This document shows positions 1 through 6,648 of a DNA stretch of 8,873 nt, piece after piece; within the stretch, counting starts at the first letter, position 1; each line of letters starts with the position of its first letter. Below the pieces are notes generated by a model. It did not search any database. It was given only the letters and a program-made list of their open reading frames with translations, and was not told where the DNA came from. Location of the stretch: positions 1 to 8,873 of the forward strand of contig CAZJJO010000078.1 of NCBI GenBank assembly GCA_964546375.1. Reading direction: 5' to 3'. Origin of the DNA: CAYVFM01 sp964546375. GTDB lineage: Bacteria; Gemmatimonadota; Gemmatimonadetes; Palauibacterales; Palauibacteraceae. Made by a program: the position numbers and the translations under genes.

Positions 1-43
1 CGGATCGAGCCCGGCCGATGCGCTCGTACGCGGGGGCCGGCAT
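1..43 (-). CDS. possible 5' end of a protein gene running off the left edge
   Basis: On the minus strand an ATG at 43 opens a frame that stays open to the window edge and reads MPAPAYERIGRARS (14 residues). An N-terminus of the form (A)Y-(D/E)-RIGR followed by an R-rich stretch resembles the start of many class I SAM-dependent methyltransferases, but 14 residues are far too few to assign a family. It would lie 50 bases downstream of the ktrA stop on the same strand. No convincing Shine-Dalgarno sequence precedes the ATG. The frame could equally be chance in GC-rich DNA. Bases 44-93 hold nothing else I recognise. Confidence 0.28.
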   Translation of the reverse strand, partial: MPAPAYERIGRARS

Positions 44-93
44 CGGGGCAGGCGATGGCGGCCCGGCGGGCGGCGAGGGGGACGGCGGCCGGC

Positions 94-762
94 TCAGCCT
101 CCCGCGCCGCCCTCCTCCAGCATCGCCTCCACCCGGTCGTCCCGGCCGGCCACGATCGCCACGTCGGACTCGGTCAGCGGCTCGTCGGGATCGGGGACGA
201 CGTCCAGGGTGTCGTTCAGGACGTGGTAGACCGCGACCACCTGGATCCCGTACTCGTCGGGCAGCGCCAGCTCGCGGAGCGTCTTCCCCAGCCAGAACTC
301 GGGGATGGCGATCTCCTGGATCGAGTGGCGGTCGGTGAGCGAGATGTAGTCGAGCACCGTGGTCGAGGTGATGTGGTGGGCCAGGCGGTCGGCGACCTCC
401 CGCTCCGGGAAGATCGTGTCCTGCACGTCGAACGCCTCCAGCGCCCGGGCCGCCTCCCGGCTGGTGACCTTCACGTAGATGTCCTCCACCCCGAGGTCCT
501 TCAGGGCGATCGTGGCCAGGATGCTGGTGGCCAGGTCCCCGCCGGTGCTGATGACGGCGGCGTCGGCGTCGCCGGCGCCGATCTCCTCGAGCAGGTCCCG
601 ATCGCTGCCGTCGCCGACCACGCCGCGGGTCAGCTGGTCCGCGTACCGGTCCACCAGCTCGCTCCGCCTCTCCACGGCGAGGACCTCGTGGCCCTGGGCG
701 TAGAGCGACTGGGCGGCCCAGGAGCCGAAGTTGCCGAGCCCGATCACGAGGAAGCGTTTCAT
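94..762 (-). CDS. ktrA: KtrA/TrkA-type RCK potassium uptake gating protein
   Basis: This is the cytosolic regulatory subunit of a Ktr/Trk potassium uptake system. Such proteins form a ring under the membrane channel and gate it on nucleotide binding. The 222-residue protein has one RCK unit. The Rossmann RCK_N domain covers about residues 1-130, with the dinucleotide loop GLGNFG (8-13), an acidic residue ending strand 2 (E31, in AVERR) and the family's GDGSD segment (50-54). The RCK_C domain covers about residues 138-213. E. coli TrkA has two RCK units and about 458 residues, so this protein is of the KtrA size class. The start is preceded by GGGAGAG with a short spacer. The gene begins 19 bases after the ktrB stop, so the two are surely cotranscribed. 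RCK_C domains of KtrA proteins bind c-di-AMP in some Gram-positive bacteria; whether this one does cannot be read from the sequence. Confidence 0.95.
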   Translation of the reverse strand: MKRFLVIGLGNFGSWAAQSLYAQGHEVLAVERRSELVDRYADQLTRGVVGDGSDRDLLEEIGAGDADAAVISTGGDLATSILATIALKDLGVEDIYVKVTSREAARALEAFDVQDTIFPEREVADRLAHHITSTTVLDYISLTDRHSIQEIAIPEFWLGKTLRELALPDEYGIQVVAVYHVLNDTLDVVPDPDEPLTESDVAIVAGRDDRVEAMLEEGGAGG

Positions 763-781
763 CCGTTCTCTCCCGGCTCGT

Positions 782-2182
782 TCATCCGATGGCCACGTCC
801 TCGGTCGCGTAGCGATACTGGGGCCGGCTGGAGCTTCCCACCACCATGGCGGAGACGACGGCGAGGGGGCCCAGCCGGCCCAGGAACATGAGGGCGGTGA
901 CGACGAGCCTTCCGCCCGTGGTGAGGTCCGGGGTGGCCCCCATCGAGAGCCCGACGGTGCCGAAGGCGCTGTGCGCCTCGAAGATCACCGACAGGAAGGT
1001 CGTCCGCTCCGCCAGCCCCCGGGCGGGGAACTCGGTCAGGGCGAGGGCGAAGACCCCGGCGGCCAGGACCGCGATGCCGCCGACGGTGAGCCCGGCGGCG
1101 CGCTGGATCGTCTCCTCCGGGATCGTCCGCCCGAAGACGGAGACGTGCTCGCGGCTGCGGAGCCGCGACCAGAGCACCAGGCCGAGCAGCGCCACCGTGG
1201 TGGTCTTGAGCCCGCCGGCGGCCGAGCCCGGCGACCCACCGATGACCATGAACACGACGGTCAGGAAGAGCGACGGGTTGGTGATCTGCGAGTAGTCCAC
1301 GGTGTTGAAGCCCGCCGTCCGCGGCGTGACGCTCATGTACCAGGCGTTCACGAGCCGGTCCACGAGCGACATGCCGGACAGGGTGTTGCTCCACTCGAAG
1401 GCCAGGTAGAGGCCGGTCCCTCCGACCAGCAGGATCCCCGTCACCCACAGGACGAGCTGGCTGTGCGTGGACAGCCGCCGCACGTCGTCGCGAAGCGTGC
1501 GGGCGCGCAGGTCCGCCAGCACGACGAACCCGATCCCCCCGACGATCACGAGGCCGCTGACCGCGAGCACCGGCAGCGGCGAGCTCTGATATCCCATCAG
1601 CGAGTCGGAGAACACCGAGAACCCGGCGTTGCAGAACGCCGAGATCGCGTGGAAGACGGCGGGCCAGATCGCGCCGACCGCCCCCATCTCCCCGCTCCAG
1701 CTCCACCAGAGGACGGCCGCCCCGATGGCCTCCAGCACGAGGGCGCTGGCCACCACGGCCCGGACGAGCCGCATCGGATCCAGGTGCCGGACGGCCGACG
1801 CCTCGCCGCCCGCCGCCTCCCCGACCCGGAGGCTCGCCCTGCGGCCCACGAGCTGGATCACCAGCGTGGTGAAGGTGAGGATCCCCAGCCCGCCGAGCTG
1901 GATGAGGAGCGCGATCCACGCCTGCCCCCACGGCGTGAAGTACTGCGCCGTGTCGACCACGATGAGCCCGGTCACGCAGACCGCGCTGGTGGCCGTGAAC
2001 AGCGCGTCGACGAAGCCGAGCCCCGGCCCGGTGTAGAGGCCGGGAAGCACCAGCAGCCCGGCCGTGCCGACGGCGATGAGTCCCGCGAAGGAGAGGACCA
2101 GGAGCTGGGCGGCGTCCAGCGTCCGGAGCGGGCCGCCGCTCCGCTCCTCCCGGGGCGTCCAGGGCGTGGGAAACAGCCTCAC
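782..2182 (-). CDS. ktrB: KtrB/TrkH-family potassium channel subunit
   Basis: Integral membrane potassium translocating subunit, partner of the RCK protein encoded just downstream. The 466 residues contain four pore loops with the expected selectivity-filter glycines: TSAVCVTGL (65-73), SAFCNAGF (181-188), TPRTAGFN (286-293) and HSAFGTVGLS (404-413). The family-typical GGSPGSAAGGLKTTT (315-329) and the C-terminal MFLGRLGPLA (432-441) are also present. Length and the compact N-terminus fit KtrB better than the longer E. coli TrkH. The start codon is GTG, with GGGAGGGG 9 bases upstream (2192-2199). The gene follows the permease with a 48-base gap in the same reading frame, and no ATG or GTG lies in frame in that gap. 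The stop is 19 bases before ktrA. The protein appears intact. Confidence 0.95.
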   Translation of the reverse strand: MRLFPTPWTPREERSGGPLRTLDAAQLLVLSFAGLIAVGTAGLLVLPGLYTGPGLGFVDALFTATSAVCVTGLIVVDTAQYFTPWGQAWIALLIQLGGLGILTFTTLVIQLVGRRASLRVGEAAGGEASAVRHLDPMRLVRAVVASALVLEAIGAAVLWWSWSGEMGAVGAIWPAVFHAISAFCNAGFSVFSDSLMGYQSSPLPVLAVSGLVIVGGIGFVVLADLRARTLRDDVRRLSTHSQLVLWVTGILLVGGTGLYLAFEWSNTLSGMSLVDRLVNAWYMSVTPRTAGFNTVDYSQITNPSLFLTVVFMVIGGSPGSAAGGLKTTTVALLGLVLWSRLRSREHVSVFGRTIPEETIQRAAGLTVGGIAVLAAGVFALALTEFPARGLAERTTFLSVIFEAHSAFGTVGLSMGATPDLTTGGRLVVTALMFLGRLGPLAVVSAMVVGSSSRPQYRYATEDVAIG

Positions 2183-2220
2183 CGGAAGGGGCCCCTCCCG
2201 CAGCGGTCGACCGAGCTCAT
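2179..2220 (-). other. 13-codon mini-ORF whose stop overlaps the ktrB start
   Basis: In the gap between the permease stop and ktrB, an ATG at 2220 opens a 13-codon frame reading MSSVDRCGRGPFR. Its TGA (2179-2181) overlaps the ktrB GTG as GTGA. This arrangement permits termination-reinitiation coupling between the permease and ktrB. The ATG lacks a well-spaced Shine-Dalgarno sequence, while ktrB has its own GGGAGGGG. The overlap may therefore be chance. Confidence 0.18.
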
Positions 2221-2230
2221 CGGGGCCCCG

Positions 2231-4477
2231 TCATCCCCCGAGCCGCTCCACCAGCGCGTCCACCAGCGAGCGCGGCCGGTACTCCCGCTCGCGGACGATC
2301 GCCACCGTGCCCGCCGCCCGGCTCGCGATCTCCTCGGGGATCGACCCGAAGAGCGCCTGAGCGAGCCCCGTGGAGCGGGTGGCTCCGATGCAGACCAGGT
2401 CGTCCGCCCCCAGCTCCGCGAGGATCGTCTCGGTCACGTCGTCCCCGACCCACACGACGTCCCGGTACTCGTCGGGGTCGATCCCGGCCCGGTCGGCGAC
2501 GCCGCGCACCACCGCCCGGCCCACCTCCTCGGGACGGGCCGCGTCCTCCGCGTCCGGCGGCTGGACGTTGGCCACGTGGAGGTCGACATCGCGGGCGCGG
2601 GCGAAGGCCCGACCGCGCCGCACCGCCAGCGCCGAGTGGGGGCCCTCCCCCACCAGGGCCACCACCCGCCGGGGCGTCTCCCCGCCCGGCTTCACCAGCG
2701 TCACCTCGCAGCCGCTCCCCCGGACGATGGGGTCGATGGCGCTGCCCAGCACGTGGCGGGCGCGGCTCCGCTTCCCGCTCCAGCCCACGAACACCTGGTC
2801 CGCCCGCTCCTCGTGGACGACGTCGACCACCGCCTCGCCGGCGTCGCGCCCCACCAGCGCCCGCGTCCGCAGGCCGACGCCCAGCTCGGCCGCCGCGTCC
2901 CGGGCGCTCTCCAGCAGCTCGCCCTGCATCTTCACCCGCTCCTCCTCGAACCGCAGCTCCTGGTCGAGGGCGGTCTGGGGCGGGACCTCGATGACGTTGA
3001 CCGCGATCAGCTCGGGGTCCTCCCGCTCCCGGGCGGCCTCGGCGGCCAGCCGGAGGAGGAACCGCTCGGTGGCGGGGTTGGCCACGGGGACCACCACCCG
3101 GTAGCGCTCGCCGGCCTCGGCGGGACGGGCGGCCGAGGGGGCGACCGCCTCGCCCACCAGGCTGGGCTTGACGGCCCGGCCGCGGGCGTACAGCCAGAAC
3201 CAGGCGACGCCCAGCAGGACGATCCCGGTGCCGAGCAGGAGGACCACCGGCCGCATCGTCGCCAGGATGACCAGGCAGGCCAGCCCCCCCACGGCGGGCA
3301 GGGCGGGATACGACCAGTCCGGGAGGCGGAAGGACGGCTCGTACTCCGGCGGGTCGGCCCGCCGCATCACCACCAGGGCCAGGTGCACGCAGGCGTAGGT
3401 CACCAGGTAGGTGAAGCTCGCCACGTCGGCCAGCGTCTCGATGCCCACGCCGGCGGCGATGAGCGCGAGGATCACGCCGCCCGTGACCAGGATGGCCCGG
3501 TAGGGCGTCCGGAACCGCCCGTGCACGTCGTTGAGCCAGTTGGTGAGGATCCGGTCCCGGCCCATGGCGAAGTTGACCCGGGCCGCCGACAGGATGGAGG
3601 CGTTGGCGCTGGAGACGGTGGCCAGCACGGCGCCCACGACCATGAGGAGCGCCCCGACCGGCCCGGCGAACCGGCGGGCGACGTCCGCCACCGGGATCCG
3701 GGACTCGGCGAGCGCCGGGATCGGGAGGACGCCCGTGCTCACCAGCATCACGAGCACGTACAGCAGGGTGGGGGTGAGGACCGAGGCGATCATCGCCAGC
3801 GGGAGGTTCCGGCCGGGGTCCTTGATCTCCTCGGCGCTGCTGGCGATGACCTCGAAGCCGATGAACGCCACGTAGACGGTGGCCGCCGTCGTGGCGACCG
3901 CCCCCCACCCGGCCGGGTTGAAGGGCCGCAGGGTCCCGAAGTCGACGTGGAAGACGCCGGTCCCGGCGAACAGCGCGATCAGCCCCAGCAGGAGCACCAC
4001 GATCACGTTCTGGAGCGCCCCCGTCTCCTTGACGCCCCGGTAGTTCAGGTAGATCAGGGCCGCGGCCATGGCCAGCGCCGCGCCCGCCACCGGGACCTGC
4101 CCCCAGAAGAAGGTCAGGTACTGTCCGAAGCCCAGCATGTAGAAGGCCGTGGCGAACATGAGCCCCGACCACATGCCCCAGCCCACGATGCTCCCGAAGA
4201 AGCCGCCCAGCGCGTGGTTCACGTAGTAGTAGCTGCCGCCGGCCTTCGGCATGCCCGTGGCCAGCTCCGAGAGGGAGAGGGCCGCCAGCAGCGAGACCAC
4301 CCCGCCCACCGCGAAGGAGACCATGCTGGCGGGGCCGGCGTTGGCCGCCGCGATGCTGGGCAGCACGAAGATCCCGGCCCCGATCATGGTGCCGACGCCC
4401 ATCGTGTAGGCCTCGAGCAGGCCCAGGTCGCGGGCCAGCTCCTGGGTGGGCTCCTGGCTCGGTTCGGCAGAGCTCAT
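2231..4477 (-). CDS. APC-superfamily amino acid permease fused to tandem universal stress protein domains
   Basis: A 748-residue secondary transporter with a cytosolic regulatory tail. Residues about 15-430 form an APC-family core of about 12 membrane segments. The substrate-binding helix breaks are visible as MIGAGIF in TM1 (31-37) and AFIGFE in TM6 (204-209). Amino acids or polyamines are the usual substrates of this family; the substrate here is not determinable. After a linker (431-457) come two USP domains, about 458-596 and 603-730. The first keeps the full ATP-binding pattern G-2x-G-9x-G-S (G565, G568, G578, S579). The second has only a partial version ending in FGS (710-712). The start at 4477 was chosen because the following residues match the family N-terminus. 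The open frame runs further upstream, to 4984, but codes nothing transporter-like there. GGGAG lies only 3 bases before the ATG. The gene heads the operon with ktrB and ktrA. Confidence 0.92.
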   Translation of the reverse strand: MSSAEPSQEPTQELARDLGLLEAYTMGVGTMIGAGIFVLPSIAAANAGPASMVSFAVGGVVSLLAALSLSELATGMPKAGGSYYYVNHALGGFFGSIVGWGMWSGLMFATAFYMLGFGQYLTFFWGQVPVAGAALAMAAALIYLNYRGVKETGALQNVIVVLLLGLIALFAGTGVFHVDFGTLRPFNPAGWGAVATTAATVYVAFIGFEVIASSAEEIKDPGRNLPLAMIASVLTPTLLYVLVMLVSTGVLPIPALAESRIPVADVARRFAGPVGALLMVVGAVLATVSSANASILSAARVNFAMGRDRILTNWLNDVHGRFRTPYRAILVTGGVILALIAAGVGIETLADVASFTYLVTYACVHLALVVMRRADPPEYEPSFRLPDWSYPALPAVGGLACLVILATMRPVVLLLGTGIVLLGVAWFWLYARGRAVKPSLVGEAVAPSAARPAEAGERYRVVVPVANPATERFLLRLAAEAAREREDPELIAVNVIEVPPQTALDQELRFEEERVKMQGELLESARDAAAELGVGLRTRALVGRDAGEAVVDVVHEERADQVFVGWSGKRSRARHVLGSAIDPIVRGSGCEVTLVKPGGETPRRVVALVGEGPHSALAVRRGRAFARARDVDLHVANVQPPDAEDAARPEEVGRAVVRGVADRAGIDPDEYRDVVWVGDDVTETILAELGADDLVCIGATRSTGLAQALFGSIPEEIASRAAGTVAIVREREYRPRSLVDALVERLGG

Positions 4478-4572
4478 GGGCTCCCGGCGATCGCAGGAAG
4501 GGGGATGTCCGGAGCGGACGAGCCGGGGCAGGGTGGCGCGCCGGCGGGCGTTCGCGCAACGGGCGGGGTCCC

Positions 4573-4615
4573 CCTCGGACCGACACCGCGGTCCTCCTCG
4601 GTCTGGCACCGCGCC
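4573..4615. repeat. imperfect 20-base direct repeat, period 23
   Basis: Two 20-base units, 4573-4592 and 4596-4615, share CCTCGG at the left and CACCGCG at the right and agree at 15 of 20 positions. The period of 23 bases is about two helical turns, so both boxes would face the same side of the DNA. They lie about 100-140 bases upstream of the permease start. An overlapping inverted pair, GACCGA (4578-4583) and TCGGTC (4598-4603), is also present. This may be a regulator binding site, or chance similarity in GC-rich sequence. Confidence 0.3.
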
Positions 4616-4718
4616 GGGCCGCCGTCCATCTTCGGGCGCGGAGCCTCCGGCCCCGGCCGGGACCCGGGGCGGCCCGCCCGACGGACGGTCGCCGGGATCA
4701 CCCGTCGGCGGGAGCGCG

Positions 4719-4740
4719 CGGGCGGGCCCGGACCCGCCCG
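4719..4740. other. 8-bp perfect GC hairpin upstream of the SLC13 gene
   Basis: CGGGCGGG (4719-4726) pairs perfectly with CCCGCCCG (4733-4740) around a 6-base loop. It ends 36 bases before the leader ORF and 71 bases before the SLC13 start, so it could lie in that gene's 5' leader. No T-run follows on either strand, so it is not an intrinsic terminator. Its function is unknown, and hairpins of this kind are common by chance at this GC content. Confidence 0.3.
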
Positions 4741-4776
4741 GATCCGCGACACGGCGCAGGAGCAGGACCCGAGGCC

Positions 4777-4815
4777 ATGGAACGCACCGGACAGCCAGCG
4801 CCCGCACCACGATGA
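4777..4815 (+). CDS. 12-residue leader ORF with ATGA overlap onto the SLC13 start
   Basis: An ATG at 4777 opens a 12-codon frame reading MERTGQPAPAPR. Its TGA (4813-4815) overlaps the SLC13 ATG (4812-4814) as ATGA. AGGA lies 9 bases upstream of this ATG (4764-4767) and AGGAG slightly further (4758-4762). The SLC13 start itself has no purine-rich sequence in the expected window, because the bases before it are CAGCCAGCGCCCGCACCACG. That contrast is the main support: ribosomes loaded at the mini-ORF could reinitiate at SLC13. The peptide has no recognisable attenuator pattern such as a run of one codon. Confidence 0.33.
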   Translation: MERTGQPAPAPR

Positions 4816-6626
4816 GCCCGGACGCCCTGGTGACCCTCGGGGTCCTCGTCCTCGCCTTCGCGGCGCTGGCGGCCGACCTCTGGAGCCCGGACGCGGTCCT
4901 GCTCGCCGCCCTGGCGGCCGTCACCGCGTCCGGGGTCGTCAGCCTGGAGACGGCGCTCTCGGGCTTCGCGAACTCGACGCTCATGGCGCTGGGCTCGCTC
5001 TACGTGGTGGCGGCGGCCCTCCGGGACAGCGGCGCCCTGGACCGCGCCACGGCCTTCGTGCTCGGGGAGGGCGACCGGGACGTCCGCCTCGTGCTCGCCC
5101 GGATGTGTCCGCCCGTGTCGGCCTACTCCGCCTTCCTCAACAACACCCCGGTCGTGGCCATGGGCATCCCGGCGCTCCGGCGCTGGGGACGCCGCCACGG
5201 GGTGCCCGCCTCGAAGCTGCTGATGCCGCTGTCGTTCGCCGCCATCCTCGGCGGCATCTGCACGCTCATCGGCACGAGCACCAACCTGGTGGTCCACGGC
5301 CTCCTCCAGTCGCACGGCTACCCGGGCTTCGGCTTCTTCGAGCTCGCCTGGATCGGCGTGCCGTGCGCCGTCGCCGGGCTCCTCTACGTGATCTTCGTCT
5401 CCCCCTTCCTGACCCCGGACCGGACCGACATCCGGGTGGAGGAGGAGCGGGAGCGGGCGCTGCTGGTGGAGCTGGAGGTGACCGGGGGCGCCCCCCTGGC
5501 CGGGGCGACGGTGGAGGAGGCCCGGGTGGAGGGGCTGGACGGCCTCCGGCTCGCCCGCATCAACCGGGGCGACACCGAGATCGCCCCGGTCCCCCCCGGG
5601 GAGGAGCTCCGGGCCGGCGACCGGCTCTTCTACGAGGCCACGGGGGAGGGCGCGCCGGCGGCGCCGGACCTGACCGACCGGCCGGGCCTGCGGCTGGCCG
5701 CGCCGACCCCGCGCGAGATCGACCGCTCGGGCCGCGCCCGGGAGCTCCACGAGGTCGTGGTGAAGGAGGGCTCCCGGCTGGTGGGCACGCCCGTGAAGCG
5801 GGTGCGGTTCCTGGAGCGGTTCGGGTCGGCGGTGACCGGCGTCCGCCGGGGCGGCCGGCGCCTGGCGGGTCCGGTGGGCGAGGTGGTCCTCCGGCCGGGC
5901 GACGTGGTGATGCTGGACACCGGGGCTGGCTTCCGCGAGGCCTTCGAGGGCGCCGACGAGTTCTTCGTCACCACCGAGGCGGGCGGCGAGGAGCCCGAGG
6001 AGACGCTGGAGGAGCCCGCCGAGGTGCGGCCCGGCGGCCGGGACGTGGTCGTGTCGGTGGCCGTCCTGGCGGCCATCGTCGGCCTGGTGACCTCGGGCGT
6101 CCTCCACGTGGCCCTGGCCGGGATGCTCGGCGTCATCGTCCTGGTCGCCTTCGACGTCGTCGATCCGGGCCAGGCCCGGGAGGCGGTGGACTGGTCGGTG
6201 CTCCTGGTGATCGGCGCCGCGCTTGGGCTGGCCCAGGCCCTGGAGGCCAGCGGCCTGGCGGAGACGGTGAGCCGCGGGCTCGTCGACCTCACCGCCGCCC
6301 ACGGCCCCCGCGCGGTCCTGGCCGGCGTGGTCCTCTCCACCGCCCTCCTCACCGAGATCATCACCAACAACGGCGCGGTGGCGCTGATGTTCCCCGTCGT
6401 GGCCGCCCTCGCGGGCACCCAGGGCCTGGAGCCCCGGGCGCTGTTCGTCAGCCTGACGGTGGCCGGCTCGCTCTCCCTGCTCACCCCCATCGGCTACCAG
6501 ACGAACCTGATGGTCTACGGGCCGGGCAACTACCGGTTCACCGACTTCTTCCGGGTCGGCGGGCCGCTGGCCGTGGTCCTCTGGATCGTGGTCATCGCCC
6601 TGGCGCCGATCCTGTGGCCGATGTGA
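4812..6626 (+). CDS. SLC13/DASS-type permease with two internal RCK_C (TrkA_C) domains
   Basis: A 604-residue inner-membrane anion transporter of the ion transporter superfamily. The N-terminal half (about 1-200) carries SAFLNNTPVVAMG (106-118) and GTSTNLVVHG (154-163). The C-terminal half (about 410-604) repeats this with TEIITNNGAVALMFP (514-528) and PIGYQTNLMVYGPGNY (559-574). These paired Asn/Thr hairpins form the substrate and Na+ sites of DASS transporters. Between the halves lie two RCK_C-like domains (about 212-278 and 310-388), each ending in a GD-(R/V)-(L/V) strand (G269-D270, G363-D364), then an acidic linker. Proteins of this layout are often annotated as sulfate or C4-dicarboxylate carriers; the substrate cannot be read here. 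The start fits the family N-terminus but lacks its own Shine-Dalgarno sequence (see the leader ORF). The gene is divergent from the permease operon and converges with the DUF3124 gene 22 bases away. It appears complete. Confidence 0.92.
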   Translation: MSPDALVTLGVLVLAFAALAADLWSPDAVLLAALAAVTASGVVSLETALSGFANSTLMALGSLYVVAAALRDSGALDRATAFVLGEGDRDVRLVLARMCPPVSAYSAFLNNTPVVAMGIPALRRWGRRHGVPASKLLMPLSFAAILGGICTLIGTSTNLVVHGLLQSHGYPGFGFFELAWIGVPCAVAGLLYVIFVSPFLTPDRTDIRVEEERERALLVELEVTGGAPLAGATVEEARVEGLDGLRLARINRGDTEIAPVPPGEELRAGDRLFYEATGEGAPAAPDLTDRPGLRLAAPTPREIDRSGRARELHEVVVKEGSRLVGTPVKRVRFLERFGSAVTGVRRGGRRLAGPVGEVVLRPGDVVMLDTGAGFREAFEGADEFFVTTEAGGEEPEETLEEPAEVRPGGRDVVVSVAVLAAIVGLVTSGVLHVALAGMLGVIVLVAFDVVDPGQAREAVDWSVLLVIGAALGLAQALEASGLAETVSRGLVDLTAAHGPRAVLAGVVLSTALLTEIITNNGAVALMFPVVAALAGTQGLEPRALFVSLTVAGSLSLLTPIGYQTNLMVYGPGNYRFTDFFRVGGPLAVVLWIVVIALAPILWPM

Positions 6627-6648
6627 CCGGGCCCCGGGCGGGAGGACG

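Larger units (their letters stand above)
4478..4811. promoter_or_regulatory. divergent intergenic region between the permease operon and the SLC13 gene
   Basis: This 334-base stretch separates two divergently transcribed transport genes, so it must carry promoters for both. It is extremely GC-rich, and I cannot point to a -35/-10 pair in either direction. It holds a degenerate direct repeat (4573-4615), a stable hairpin (4719-4740) and a 12-codon leader frame (4777-4815). Open frames cross it on both strands, but they encode low-complexity R/G/P-rich sequence with no family signature, so I treat it as noncoding. I looked for a c-di-AMP (ydaO-type) riboswitch, because those often precede K+ and osmolyte transporters, and did not find its conserved core. 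Confidence 0.6.

Noticed and set aside
2217..4586. A 789-codon minus-strand frame overlapping the permease
   Set aside because: It is the +1 shadow of the permease gene, arginine/glycine-rich, without membrane segments or family motifs.
4478..4811. A c-di-AMP (ydaO-type) riboswitch upstream of the transporters
   Set aside because: I searched both strands by eye because of the gene context. A GGGTGATCCCGG-like patch occurs on the minus strand, but the rest of the conserved core is absent.
4478..4984. An N-terminal extension of the permease by 169 residues to the upstream ATG at 4984
   Set aside because: The extension is R/P/A-rich, unlike any APC N-terminus, and would overlap the start of the divergent SLC13 gene. 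The ATG at 4477 fits the family.
4698..6302. A 534-codon minus-strand frame antisense to the SLC13 gene
   Set aside because: The SLC13 frame on the plus strand carries all expected transporter motifs; the antisense translation is H/D/R/G-rich low complexity.
6627..6648. A bidirectional terminator between the convergent SLC13 and DUF3124 genes
   Set aside because: The 22-base gap contains GGGCCCCGGG-type sequence that forms at best a 4-bp stem, with no T-run on either strand.
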